NCBI GenBank assembly: GCA_036642795.1
Contig: JAVXTH010000010.1
Coordinates: 1 to 45,015 of the forward strand
DNA from: JAVXTH01 sp036642795
GTDB taxonomy: Bacteria > Bacillota_I > Bacilli_A > Erysipelotrichales > Erysipelotrichaceae
Length of the DNA stretch: 45,015 nucleotides
Direction of reading: 5' to 3'
This document shows, in pieces, positions 7,431-16,179 of this stretch. Made by a program: the position numbers and the translations under genes. Numbering within the stretch: the stretch's first letter is position 1; each line of letters starts with the position of its first letter. The notes beneath the pieces are model-generated. The model had not been told where the DNA came from and made no database searches. It worked only from the letters and a program-made list of their open reading frames with translations.

Positions 7431-8657
7431 ATGAAAGATCTACAGATTGCTCAAGCGATTGAGAAAGAACGTCAACGTCAATTATATAATATTGAACTTA
7501 TCGCATCAGAAAACTACGTATCCAATGATGTACGTGAAGCATCCGGTAGTATTCTAACAAACAAATATGCAGAAGGTTATCCGCATAAACGTTACTATGG
7601 AGGTTGTGTAAATGTTGACGAAGTAGAAGATATTGCTCGTGATCGTTTAAAAGAAATATTTCATGCAGAGCATGTCAATGTTCAACCTCATTCTGGTTCA
7701 CAAGCTAACATGGGTGTTTACATGGCTGTTTTAAATCCAGGTGATAAAGTCATGGGAATGGATCTTGTGGCCGGTGGTCATTTAACTCATGGTCATCCTT
7801 TGAACTTCAGTGGAACAATCTATGATTTCTGTTCTTATGGTGTAACAAAAGATGATGAAACCATTGATTATGAAGAAGCACGTCGTGTTGCTTTAAAAGA
7901 AAAACCAAAATTAATTATTGCCGGAGCAAGTGCCTATCCACGTTTCATTGATTTTGCGAAGTTTCGTGAAATCGCAGATGAAGTGGGAGCTTATTTCATG
8001 GTAGATATGGCTCATATTGCAGGATTAGTAGCAGCTGGTGTTCATCCAAGTCCAGTTCCTTATGCTGACTTCGTGACAAGCACAACGCATAAAACCCTTC
8101 GTGGACCTCGTGGTGGAATTATTATTTGTAAAGAGAAATATGCTAGCTTAATTGATAAGAAAGTATTCCCAGGCATGCAAGGTGGACCATTAATGCACAT
8201 CATTGCCGCAAAGGCTGTTTGTTTTAATGAAGCGATGCAACCTGGATTTAAAGAATACCAACAACAAATTGTAGTGAATGCGAAAGCTCTTGCGAAAACG
8301 ATGGAAGAAGAAGGTTTCCGCATTGTCAGTGGTGGAACTGATAATCACTTAATGTTAATTGATGTAATGGGAAGCATTCACATGAGTGGAAAACAAGCTG
8401 AAAAATTACTAGATGAAGCGGGTATTACTTGTAATAAAAATACAATTCCATTTGATCAAGAAAAACCATTTGTCACAAGTGGTATCCGTTTAGGAACTCC
8501 AGCTATGACAACCCGTGGCTTTAAAGAAAAAGAATTCATTCAAGTCGGGAAATGGATTTCCGATGTATTAAAACATCCAGATGATTTGGATTATATTCAT
8601 AAGATTAGAGAAGAAGTATTCGCTTTAACTAAAAATTATCCAGTTGAACATGCGTAA
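7431..8657 (+). CDS. glyA: Serine hydroxymethyltransferase
   Basis: A 408-residue PLP enzyme converting Ser plus tetrahydrofolate to Gly plus methylene-tetrahydrofolate, the main source of one-carbon units. It shows the YAEGYPHKRYYGGC substrate loop, the VDMAHIAGLVAAG block and the PLP Lys221 in STTHKTLRGPRGG. Length is standard. The ribosome site AGCGAGGAAAA lies inside the end of rpiB. A strong nested hairpin terminator at 8684-8729 closes the operon. In B. subtilis upp and the atp operon follow glyA almost directly; here a GGDEF/EAL gene lies between. Confidence 0.96.
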   Translation: MKDLQIAQAIEKERQRQLYNIELIASENYVSNDVREASGSILTNKYAEGYPHKRYYGGCVNVDEVEDIARDRLKEIFHAEHVNVQPHSGSQANMGVYMAVLNPGDKVMGMDLVAGGHLTHGHPLNFSGTIYDFCSYGVTKDDETIDYEEARRVALKEKPKLIIAGASAYPRFIDFAKFREIADEVGAYFMVDMAHIAGLVAAGVHPSPVPYADFVTSTTHKTLRGPRGGIIICKEKYASLIDKKVFPGMQGGPLMHIIAAKAVCFNEAMQPGFKEYQQQIVVNAKALAKTMEEEGFRIVSGGTDNHLMLIDVMGSIHMSGKQAEKLLDEAGITCNKNTIPFDQEKPFVTSGIRLGTPAMTTRGFKEKEFIQVGKWISDVLKHPDDLDYIHKIREEVFALTKNYPVEHA

Positions 8658-8683
8658 AAGATTATTATAAAATGTATTAAATT

Positions 8684-8729
8684 AAACAAGAGAACCTAAA
8701 CAAGCTTTGTATAGGTTCTTTCTTTGTTT
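8684..8729 (+). terminator. Terminator of the tsaC-rpiB-glyA operon
   Basis: AGAACCTA / TAGGTTCT inner arms, extended by outer AAACAAG / CTTTGTTT pairing, with a T-rich 3' side. Confidence 0.8.
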
Positions 8730-8912
8730 ATAAACGGTTATATACTGTATAAAAAGGGGAATGAATCGATTTTATTCATGTATTTAATAAAAATGTGATG
8801 ATAATGCAACGAAATGTCGTAAAAGGATAGAAAATATATAAAAATACGCTATAATTGAATTATATGAATTTAAAATATTACAATTCATCAAATACACGTA
8901 AATGAGGGTACT

Positions 8913-11141
8913 ATGAAAACAAACAACAAAACAAAAAATTATATAATTGGTGCTGTTTTAACCATTATTATTTTACTTTTAGGAAGTGTTGTTTTTATCT
9001 ACCAATCGCAAAAAGCTTTATATGAAGAAAAGATTAATTACTTACAAGAAATAACACTAAAAAGTGCTCAAAATATAAATCAACAAATCACTGGTGATAT
9101 TCAAACATTAGAAGCTTTGGTCACTGCCATTGAAGCTGAGAAAAATTTTAATGTCAATCAAGTTATGCCAGTTTTAGAACTTGAAGCAGATAAGAATTAT
9201 TTCAAACGAATGGGTATTATCTTGGCAAATGGCGATACGTATACAACCGATCAGGCGGAGGCTAGTTTTAGTGATCGAGCGTATTTTAAAGAAGCGATGA
9301 AAGGAAAGTCCTTAGTTTCAGATATGTTAGTTGATATAACCGATGGTGAAGACATTAATGTAATGGCGGCACCGATTCATGATAAAGGAATAATCGCTGG
9401 TGTTATCTTTGCGACTAAGAAACAAGAATATTTTAATCAATCACTAAAAACTAGTGCATTTGATTCAGAAGGATACTCTTATGTAATCACTAGTAAAGGG
9501 GAACCTGTCATCAAAACAAATGATCCCGATAGTATCGGGGACTATGATAATTTCTTTGAAAAAGCGCAAGCCTTTGGAATTGATGAAAAAATGATACATC
9601 GCTTACAAAAGGATATTTCAAAAGGTAAAAATGGTACCTTCTTTTATAATCGAGGGAGTAGAAAAAACGAATTGTGTTATACCAAAATCGGTATAAATGA
9701 TTGGTATATTTTATCGGTCATTGATACTAAGGTTATTTCCTCTAAATCCGATCATTTAATTGTTCAATTGGTAGGGATTGCCTTTGTCTTAATCGCAATG
9801 ACGATTCTCATTTGTTTTCTGTTGCTGCAGAGCACAAAAAACAATCGCCGCAATTTAGAGAGGATTGCTTATCGTGATCCAATTACTGGTTATGGAAATC
9901 TAGCTAAATTTTCAATGGATTCAAAAAGACTATTAAATGATAATAAACATTTAAAATATTTAATGATTGAATTTGATATTAATAAATTTAAATTAATTAA
10001 TGATATTTATGGGACAAAACGCGGCGATGAAATCTTAACTAAGATTTGTGATGTATTAAAAAACAACACAAGTAGTAATGAAACGTTTGCTCGTACCTCA
10101 GCGGACATATTTAATATTTTAATGATTGATAAAGGTAATACCAATACATTACAGCGAATTAATAAATTGCGTCAACAAATTGAAAATCCAATTGATGATT
10201 ATAAGATGCAAGTATCGTTTGGTATTTATCCCATTGTTGATCGTCAATTAGATATCAATGTATATTGTGATCGTGCCAATTTATCAAAACAAATCGCAAG
10301 AGAAAGTAAGAGTGTAAATTATCATTTCTTTAAAGATGAAAATCGTTTGGAATTAATCAATGAAAAAGAAATGGAAGATGTATTTGAATCTGCTTTGATT
10401 CATGAAGAATTTAAGTTATTTCTTCAACCTAAATATTCTTTAAAAACAGGACGAATTGTTGGTGCGGAAGCACTAGTGAGATGGTTACGTTCAAGCAATA
10501 AATACATTCAACCAAATGAATTTATTCCTTTGTTTGAAAAGAATGGTTTTATTACGAAATTAGATTATTATATGTTTGAAAAAGCTTGCCAAATGATTCA
10601 GATTTGGAAGAAAACAATAGCAGTTGAAGATATTCCAAGAATCTCTGTTAATATTTCTAGAGTTCATTTAAATAGTAAAGAATTACCAAGGAAGCTCTTA
10701 GAAATTACGAAGAAATATCAAATTGATCCCAATGCCATTGAGATTGAATTAACGGAAAGTGCTATGATTAGCGCAGAATTCCAAGTTATGGATATGCTAC
10801 ATCAATTAAAAAAGGCAGGCTTTTTACTATCGATTGATGACTTTGGTCAAGGATATTCTTCCTTGAGTAGTTTAAGTGATGTGCCAGCTGATTTTGTGAA
10901 GATTGACAAAGTTTTCTTAGATCATTCGATTGAGAATGAGCGTGGTAAAATTATTTTACTTAATATTATCAAAATGATTAAAGATTTAGATCTAATTAGT
11001 ATTGCGGAAGGTGTCGAAACAAAAGAACAAATTGATTTGTTACAAGCTGCAGGGTGTAATTATGTGCAAGGCTTTTATTTCTCTAAAGCAATCAAAACAA
11101 GTGAATTTGATGTATTATTAAAACAAACCAATGATTTATAA
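8913..11141 (+). CDS. Membrane c-di-GMP phosphodiesterase: CACHE sensor, degenerate GGDEF, EAL
   Basis: A 742-residue protein: TM1 about 11-32, an extracellular sensor of the CACHE type about 36-278, TM2 about 281-306, a GGDEF-like domain about 315-475 and an EAL domain about 490-735. The diguanylate cyclase signature is RGDEI (370-374) instead of GGDEF, so cyclase activity is unlikely and the domain may act as a GTP sensor. The EAL domain keeps its catalytic set: Glu519 in EALVRW, Asn in SVNISR, ELTES, IDDFG, VKID, AEGVET and the terminal QGFYFSKA. It should therefore hydrolyse c-di-GMP to pGpG in response to an external ligand. The ATG follows ATGAGGGTACT. It is monocistronic between two terminators and looks inserted into the conserved glyA-upp region. 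Confidence 0.88.
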   Translation: MKTNNKTKNYIIGAVLTIIILLLGSVVFIYQSQKALYEEKINYLQEITLKSAQNINQQITGDIQTLEALVTAIEAEKNFNVNQVMPVLELEADKNYFKRMGIILANGDTYTTDQAEASFSDRAYFKEAMKGKSLVSDMLVDITDGEDINVMAAPIHDKGIIAGVIFATKKQEYFNQSLKTSAFDSEGYSYVITSKGEPVIKTNDPDSIGDYDNFFEKAQAFGIDEKMIHRLQKDISKGKNGTFFYNRGSRKNELCYTKIGINDWYILSVIDTKVISSKSDHLIVQLVGIAFVLIAMTILICFLLLQSTKNNRRNLERIAYRDPITGYGNLAKFSMDSKRLLNDNKHLKYLMIEFDINKFKLINDIYGTKRGDEILTKICDVLKNNTSSNETFARTSADIFNILMIDKGNTNTLQRINKLRQQIENPIDDYKMQVSFGIYPIVDRQLDINVYCDRANLSKQIARESKSVNYHFFKDENRLELINEKEMEDVFESALIHEEFKLFLQPKYSLKTGRIVGAEALVRWLRSSNKYIQPNEFIPLFEKNGFITKLDYYMFEKACQMIQIWKKTIAVEDIPRISVNISRVHLNSKELPRKLLEITKKYQIDPNAIEIELTESAMISAEFQVMDMLHQLKKAGFLLSIDDFGQGYSSLSSLSDVPADFVKIDKVFLDHSIENERGKIILLNIIKMIKDLDLISIAEGVETKEQIDLLQAAGCNYVQGFYFSKAIKTSEFDVLLKQTNDL

Positions 11142-11176
11142 AAAGATGAGGTTGATACAAGCGCCTCATCTTTTAT
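11141..11176 (+). terminator. Terminator after the GGDEF/EAL gene
   Basis: AAAAGATGAGG / CCTCATCTTTT perfect 11-base arms with a 12-base loop. The rest of the intergenic stretch to 11396 holds the upp promoter and nothing else I can recognise. Confidence 0.85.
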
Positions 11177-11318
11177 CTTTCAGTCATTGTTAGGCGTTAA
11201 TATTGTATAAAATCAGTGATTTAAATAAGAATAAGGTAAAGACTTGATTAGTTCTGCATAATTGATTAGAATAGGGCAATAATTACGAAGGAATATCAGC
11301 GAATATTCAATAAAAATT

Positions 11319-11347
11319 TTGTAATTAGAGAGTGTGTTTGTTATAAT
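11319..11347 (+). promoter_or_regulatory. Sigma-A-type promoter of upp and probably the atp operon
   Basis: TTGTAA (11319-11324), 17-base spacer, TATAAT (11342-11347). No terminator or other strong promoter is apparent between here and the hairpin after atpC, so a upp-atp transcript is likely. Confidence 0.65.
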
Positions 11348-11396
11348 GTTAAAGGAACATTAACAAAGAACAATTATAATGAAGGAGATGGTAATA

Positions 11397-12017
11397 ATGT
11401 TAAAAGTATTAGAGCATCCATTGATTACTCACAAACTTACGCAAATGCGTAAAAAGGAAACAGGAACAAAAGATTTTCGCCAAAATTTAGATGAAATTGG
11501 TGGATTGATGGTTTATGAAATTACTCGCAATTTACCTGTTCAAGAGGTAACAATCGAAACTCCAGTAGGTACTTGTCACACGTATGAATTAAAAAAAGAT
11601 GTTATTTTAGTACCTATCTTACGCGCAGGCCTTGGTATGGTCAGCGGTATTTGTAACTTAGTACCAACAGTAAAAGTTGCTCATGTTGGAATGTATCGAG
11701 ATGAAGAAACTTTAATGCCTCACACTTACTTTGAAAAATATCCAAAAAACATCGGTGAAGCAACTGTAATTATCGTTGATCCAATGTTAGCGACGGGTGG
11801 AAGTGCGAATGCTGCCATTGATATGGTTATGGCACAAGGTGCAAGTGATATTCGTTTGGTATGTTTAGTTGGAGCTCCTGAAGGTGTAAAAGCTGTGGAA
11901 AAAGAACATCCTGGCGTTGATATTTATTTAGCGGCACTTGATGAAAAATTAAATGAAAAAGGTTATATTGTACCTGGATTAGGCGATGCTGGAGACCGTA
12001 TATTCGGCACGAAGTAA
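11397..12017 (+). CDS. upp: Uracil phosphoribosyltransferase
   Basis: A 206-residue pyrimidine salvage enzyme that joins uracil and PRPP to form UMP. The PRPP loop VIIVDPMLATGGSA and the C-terminal uracil-binding region PGLGDAGDRIFGT are intact. An upstream in-frame ATG at 11379 exists, but the ribosome site AAGGAG lies inside that extension, and the family N-terminus begins at the second ATG (MLKVLEHPL), so 11397 is chosen. The stop lies one base before the start of the next gene. The upp-atp order is the same as in B. subtilis. Confidence 0.96.
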   Translation: MLKVLEHPLITHKLTQMRKKETGTKDFRQNLDEIGGLMVYEITRNLPVQEVTIETPVGTCHTYELKKDVILVPILRAGLGMVSGICNLVPTVKVAHVGMYRDEETLMPHTYFEKYPKNIGEATVIIVDPMLATGGSANAAIDMVMAQGASDIRLVCLVGAPEGVKAVEKEHPGVDIYLAALDEKLNEKGYIVPGLGDAGDRIFGTK

Positions 12018-12018
12018 A

Positions 12019-12207
12019 ATGCGTGAATATCAAAAGGCAATTAAGGTTATTTCCACAATGGCGATAACTTGTGTCTTGGCGTTATTTATTGGACATTTTA
12101 TTGATCAATGTTTACATACAACCCCATTCTTTTTAATCGCATTATTATTTTATGCGATTGGTGGAAATCTATATCAATTGTTTAAAGATACTGGAGAAGA
12201 TAAATGA
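12019..12207 (+). CDS. atpZ: AtpZ-like small membrane protein of the ATP synthase operon
   Basis: A 62-residue protein with two predicted membrane helices (about 9-27 and 34-53) joined by a short loop with His and Asp (GHFIDQC). AtpZ/AtpI-type proteins at the head of F-type ATPase operons are thought to help assemble the c-ring or supply cations. Sequence similarity is too weak for a firm call; position and topology carry it. The start one base after the upp stop has no clear ribosome site, so translational coupling to upp is likely. The stop overlaps the start of the next gene (ATGA). Confidence 0.7.
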   Translation: MREYQKAIKVISTMAITCVLALFIGHFIDQCLHTTPFFLIALLFYAIGGNLYQLFKDTGEDK

Positions 12208-12572
12208 TGGAAGAAAAGGATATGATTCAAAAGATTCGTAAACTTCATATTATGTTTGTTATAATCTTAACCATTCTTTCTTATTTAATCTTTAAAGATT
12301 TTAAAGCAATTGGTTTTGGTGTTATTATTGGTGGATTAACATCGATGATGGGATTTAATTCCATCGTTATGATGACAAATAAAATCGATAGTGAGATAAG
12401 CGGCTTAAATCGTCGTATCTATACAAGCTACATCCGACGATATCTTATGTATGCCCTTATCTTTAGTTTGTCGATGGTTTATGGTGTTCATCCATTAGCG
12501 TTATTAGCAGGTTTTATAAGTAACAAATTGGCTATTAATCTGTATACAATCTGTAATAAGGAAGGAGGATGA
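12204..12572 (+). CDS. atpI: ATP synthase subunit I (AtpI family)
   Basis: A 122-residue protein with four predicted membrane helices, the usual AtpI design, located directly before atpB. AtpI acts as an assembly factor for the c-ring in several bacteria. The ATG overlaps the preceding stop codon; a second ATG follows immediately (12207), and either could be used. No catalytic motif is expected. Confidence 0.75.
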   Translation: MMEEKDMIQKIRKLHIMFVIILTILSYLIFKDFKAIGFGVIIGGLTSMMGFNSIVMMTNKIDSEISGLNRRIYTSYIRRYLMYALIFSLSMVYGVHPLALLAGFISNKLAINLYTICNKEGG

Positions 12573-12576
12573 AAGA

Positions 12577-13287
12577 GTGGACACATTTGATGGAATCTTA
12601 ATCAGTATTGGAAAGATTGAGATACCAATCCATGCCAGTATTATTAATTGGCTAGTGATTTGTTTAATCTTTGGGATACTCTTTGTTGTTGTTGGGAAAA
12701 AATTTGAAAAAGCAGATGCTTCCCAGGCTCCAAAAGGAATCTTACTTATCGGCGAAATTGTTGCTGGATTATGTCGAAATATTATCGGTGAAAACTTAAA
12801 GAAAACAACGGACCATTATTTACCTTTCTTTGGGACGCTTATTATGATTATGGCGGTTAGCAATCTACTTGGACTTTTAGGATTACAACCACCAACATCA
12901 AATTTAAGTGTAAATGTCACCTTAGCTATCATGATGTTCTTATTGATTCAATATACGAATATTAAAGAGAATGGGCTCGTGAATCGTTTAAAACAATGGT
13001 TAGAGCCTTATGCGTTTCTAGCTCCATTAAACGTAATTGGAGATTTAGCATTACCAATTTCATTATCCTTACGTTTATTTGGTAATCTATTAGCAGGTAC
13101 AATCATCATGTCATTGATGTATTCTCTGTTAAAAGAGATGATGCCATTTGGCATTGCTGGTTTTGTAGTAACACCCCTGTTACATGCATACTTTGATGTA
13201 TTCTCAGGATTGATTCAAACTTATATCTTCTTCACATTAGCAAGCTTCTTCCTAAGTGAAGCGCAACTACAAGATGAAGAAGACTAA
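12577..13287 (+). CDS. atpB: ATP synthase F0 subunit a
   Basis: A 236-residue integral membrane stator subunit forming the ion half-channels against the c-ring. The essential arginine lies in the helix SLSLRLFGNLLAG. Further family blocks are SNLLGLLGLQPPTSNLSV and the C-terminal helix HAYFDVFSGLIQTYIF. The start codon is GTG, supported by AAGGAGGATGAAAGA immediately upstream; no in-frame ATG fits as well. It lies four bases after atpI and 20 bases before atpE. Confidence 0.96.
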   Translation: MDTFDGILISIGKIEIPIHASIINWLVICLIFGILFVVVGKKFEKADASQAPKGILLIGEIVAGLCRNIIGENLKKTTDHYLPFFGTLIMIMAVSNLLGLLGLQPPTSNLSVNVTLAIMMFLLIQYTNIKENGLVNRLKQWLEPYAFLAPLNVIGDLALPISLSLRLFGNLLAGTIIMSLMYSLLKEMMPFGIAGFVVTPLLHAYFDVFSGLIQTYIFFTLASFFLSEAQLQDEED

Positions 13288-13307
13288 AACACAAGGAGGA
13301 ATTTAAA

Positions 13308-13547
13308 ATGAATGAATATTTTGTACAAGGAATGGCACTATTAGGTGCTGGTATCGCAATGATCGCTGGTTTAGGTCCTGGTATTGGACAAGGTATCGCC
13401 GCAAGCCGTGGAGCAGAAGCTGTTGGGAAAAACCCAGATGCAGCAGGTAAAATACGTTCTATCATGGTATTAGGTATTGCCTTAGCTGAAACAACTGGTA
13501 TTTATGCATTGATCATCGCCCTAATCTTGATTTTCTTAAAAGGATAA
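13308..13547 (+). CDS. atpE: ATP synthase F0 subunit c with Na+-type binding site
   Basis: A 79-residue two-helix hairpin proteolipid. The ion-binding carboxylate is Glu61 in LAETTGIY. Gln28 in GPGIGQG, followed 33 residues later by Glu61-Thr62-Thr63 and Tyr66, matches the Na+ ligand set known from Ilyobacter tartaricus (Gln32, Glu65, Ser66, Tyr70) with the same spacing. Proton-type c subunits lack the Gln and Ser/Thr ligands. The polar loop RGAEAVGKNPDAAGK is normal. A Na+-driven synthase is therefore predicted. A strong ribosome site (CAAGGAGGAATTT) precedes the ATG, in keeping with the high copy number of c. Confidence 0.96.
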   Translation: MNEYFVQGMALLGAGIAMIAGLGPGIGQGIAASRGAEAVGKNPDAAGKIRSIMVLGIALAETTGIYALIIALILIFLKG

Positions 13548-13584
13548 AAACAAGATATGATCCAAACAAGGAGGTGATCAGCAG

Positions 13585-14103
13585 ATGGATATTAATATAG
13601 GTAATTATTTAAGATTAAATGTTATTGATATGGTAATGGTTTTAGTATCAACATTTTTGATTGTGCTGGTCGCAAAGAAATTTTTTTGGAGCAAAGTTCT
13701 AGAGTATCTTGATCGTCGAGAAAAGGCAATCGCAACCGATCTAGAAAGTGCAGCAAATGAAAAAGCCCAAGCAGTTCAAATTAAGCATGATTATGAAATG
13801 CAAATTGCAAATGCGAAAGAAGAAGCTAGAAATATTCTTGATGTAGCACAAAGTAGTGCAAAAGCTGAAAAGAAAGAAACTTTAACGCAAGCTAAATTAG
13901 AAGCAGATAAGATTAAAGAAAAAGCAATGCAAGATATTGAAAGAGAAAAGATTTCAGTTCGTAAAGAAATTAAAACCCAAATTACAGAGGTTGCATTTTT
14001 AGCGGCTGAAAAAATTGTTGAAAAAGAATTAGATGATAAAGAACATAAGAAATATGTGGAGGACTTTATTGATCATGCTGGAGATAGTTCATGGACAGCA
14101 TAA
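13585..14103 (+). CDS. atpF: ATP synthase F0 subunit b
   Basis: A 172-residue peripheral stalk subunit: one N-terminal membrane helix (about 13-32, MVLVSTFLIVLVAKKFFW) followed by a long charged coiled coil that reaches F1. The typical block LDRREKAIATDLESA follows the membrane helix. The ribosome site is CAAGGAGGTGATCAGCAG. The last 13 bases overlap the start of atpH. Confidence 0.94.
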   Translation: MDINIGNYLRLNVIDMVMVLVSTFLIVLVAKKFFWSKVLEYLDRREKAIATDLESAANEKAQAVQIKHDYEMQIANAKEEARNILDVAQSSAKAEKKETLTQAKLEADKIKEKAMQDIEREKISVRKEIKTQITEVAFLAAEKIVEKELDDKEHKKYVEDFIDHAGDSSWTA

Positions 14104-14648
14104 GTGCACAAGGCTATAGTATTGCTTTGTATGAACTTGGCAAAGAAGAAAAAGCTTGTGATCAATATAAAACTCAATTAGGAATGATTCGCGATGCTTT
14201 ACTTCAAAATCCGGAACTTTGGAATATTTTATCTCATCCAAAGATTTCACGAGAAGAAAAGAAAAAAGTAGTGAAGACGATTTTTAAAGATGATCTTTCC
14301 CACACGGTTTTAAATTTTGTTTATTTATTATTAGATAAAAATAGAATGAATGCTTTACCTTCAATTACAAAAGCTTATATGAATCTTTATAATGAGGATC
14401 ATAATATTGAAATTGCCCATGTAAGAAGTGCAAAAGCTTTAAGTGAAAAAGAACTTAAAGATTTAAAAGCAATGTTAGAAAACAAGTTAAAAAAAGATGT
14501 TGAATTAGAAGTTGCTGTTGATGAAACATTATTAGCTGGATTACGAGTTAAAATTAAAGATGAAGTAATTGATAATAGTGCTAAGAATCGTTTACAGCGA
14601 TTAAAGAATAATGTATTACAAGTAAACTTGGATAGGAACGTGAGGTGA
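14091..14648 (+). CDS. atpH: ATP synthase F1 subunit delta
   Basis: A 185-residue stator subunit joining the b-stalk to the top of F1. The N-terminal helical domain and the C-terminal signature LLAGLRVKIKDEVIDNS are present. It starts inside the end of atpF, with TGGAGATAGTTC upstream; length is normal. Confidence 0.94.
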   Translation: MDSISAQGYSIALYELGKEEKACDQYKTQLGMIRDALLQNPELWNILSHPKISREEKKKVVKTIFKDDLSHTVLNFVYLLLDKNRMNALPSITKAYMNLYNEDHNIEIAHVRSAKALSEKELKDLKAMLENKLKKDVELEVAVDETLLAGLRVKIKDEVIDNSAKNRLQRLKNNVLQVNLDRNVR

Positions 14649-14655
14649 AACGCAA

Positions 14656-16176
14656 GTGAACTTAAGACCTGAAGAGATTAGTAAAATCATTAAAGAACAA
14701 ATTAAGCATTATGACGATGTTCTTGAAGTTGGAGAAAGTGGTACGGTAATCACGATTGGTGATGGTATTGCTTTAATCCATGGGTTGAGCAATGCTATGG
14801 CCGGAGAGTTATTGTTGTTTCCCCATGATATATATGGAATGGTCATGAACTTAGAAGAGGATCATGTCGGTGCTGTATTAATGGGTGATGACAGTGGAAT
14901 TAAAGAAGGCGATGAAGTAAAACGAACGGGACATATTGTTGAAGTTCCGGTTGGTGATGCCATGCTTGGACGAGTTGTAAATTCATTAGGTATTGCGATT
15001 GATGGTGGAGAACCCATTGTTACTAGCAAGCATCGTCCCATTGAACGTGTTGCCCCTGGTGTTATGACACGTAAATCAGTTTTTCAACCAGTTCAAACAG
15101 GATTGAAAATTATTGATTCCATGATTCCAATTGGTAGAGGTCAACGTGAACTTATTATTGGTGATCGTCAAAGTGGTAAAACAGCGATTGCGGTTGATAC
15201 TATCTTAAATCAAAAAGATTCCGGAATTAAATGTATTTACGTAGCAATTGGTCAAAAAGCAAGTACAGTAGCCCAAATTGTAGAAAAACTTAGAGCTCAT
15301 GATGCTTTGAAATATACGACAATTGTTTCCTCAACGGCTTCTCAACCAGCTCCTTTACAGTATATTGCACCCTATGCAGGCTGTGCAATTGGTGAAGAAT
15401 GGATGGAAAACGGTGATGATGTTTTAATTGTTTATGATGATTTAAGTAAGCATGCGGTAGCTTATCGAACGATGTCTTTATTATTAAAACGACCACCAGG
15501 ACGTGAAGCTTATCCAGGTGATGTATTCTATTTACATTCACGTTTATTAGAGCGTGCAGCTAAGCTTAACGATGAATTAGGTGGAGGAAGTCTTACGGCC
15601 TTACCAATTATTGAAACGCAAGCTGGAGATATTTCTGCCTACATTCCAACCAATGTAATATCGATTACGGATGGTCAGATTTTCCTACAAACTGAGTTAT
15701 TTAATGCCGGGATTCGTCCTGCCGTAGATTCTGGTTTGTCAGTATCTCGTGTTGGTAGTGCCGCACAAACAAAAGCCATGAAACAAGTTTCGGGTTCATT
15801 AAAACTTGAACTAGCACAATATCGTGAAATGCAAGCTTTCTCTAAATTTGGTAGTGATTTAGATGCTACAACGAAGGCTACCTTAGATCATGGAGAACGT
15901 TTGACTCAGTTACTTGTTCAACAACAATATGAACCATTAACTATGAGTGAACAAGTATTATCTTTATTTGCTGCTAAGAATAAATATTTAAAAGCAGTTG
16001 CCGTTCATGAAATTGCTCATTATGAGAAAGAAATGCATAAGTTTATTCATCGTGAACATCCTGAAATATTAAAGGAACTAGATGAAAAACAAAAAATTGA
16101 TGATGAACTAGATCTAAAGATCAAGTCAGCACTCGATACCTTTAGCACACAATTCAATTCGCTTCTTCAAGGCTAG
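14656..16176 (+). CDS. atpA: ATP synthase F1 subunit alpha
   Basis: A 506-residue non-catalytic nucleotide-binding subunit. The P-loop is GDRQSGKT (169-176), and the ALPIIETQAGDISAYIPTNVISITDGQ block is complete. The start is GTG, preceded by GTGAGGTGAAACGCAA; the N-terminus MNLRPEEISKIIKEQI is typical, so no other start is needed. Confidence 0.97.
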   Translation: MNLRPEEISKIIKEQIKHYDDVLEVGESGTVITIGDGIALIHGLSNAMAGELLLFPHDIYGMVMNLEEDHVGAVLMGDDSGIKEGDEVKRTGHIVEVPVGDAMLGRVVNSLGIAIDGGEPIVTSKHRPIERVAPGVMTRKSVFQPVQTGLKIIDSMIPIGRGQRELIIGDRQSGKTAIAVDTILNQKDSGIKCIYVAIGQKASTVAQIVEKLRAHDALKYTTIVSSTASQPAPLQYIAPYAGCAIGEEWMENGDDVLIVYDDLSKHAVAYRTMSLLLKRPPGREAYPGDVFYLHSRLLERAAKLNDELGGGSLTALPIIETQAGDISAYIPTNVISITDGQIFLQTELFNAGIRPAVDSGLSVSRVGSAAQTKAMKQVSGSLKLELAQYREMQAFSKFGSDLDATTKATLDHGERLTQLLVQQQYEPLTMSEQVLSLFAAKNKYLKAVAVHEIAHYEKEMHKFIHREHPEILKELDEKQKIDDELDLKIKSALDTFSTQFNSLLQG

Positions 16177-16179
16177 CTT

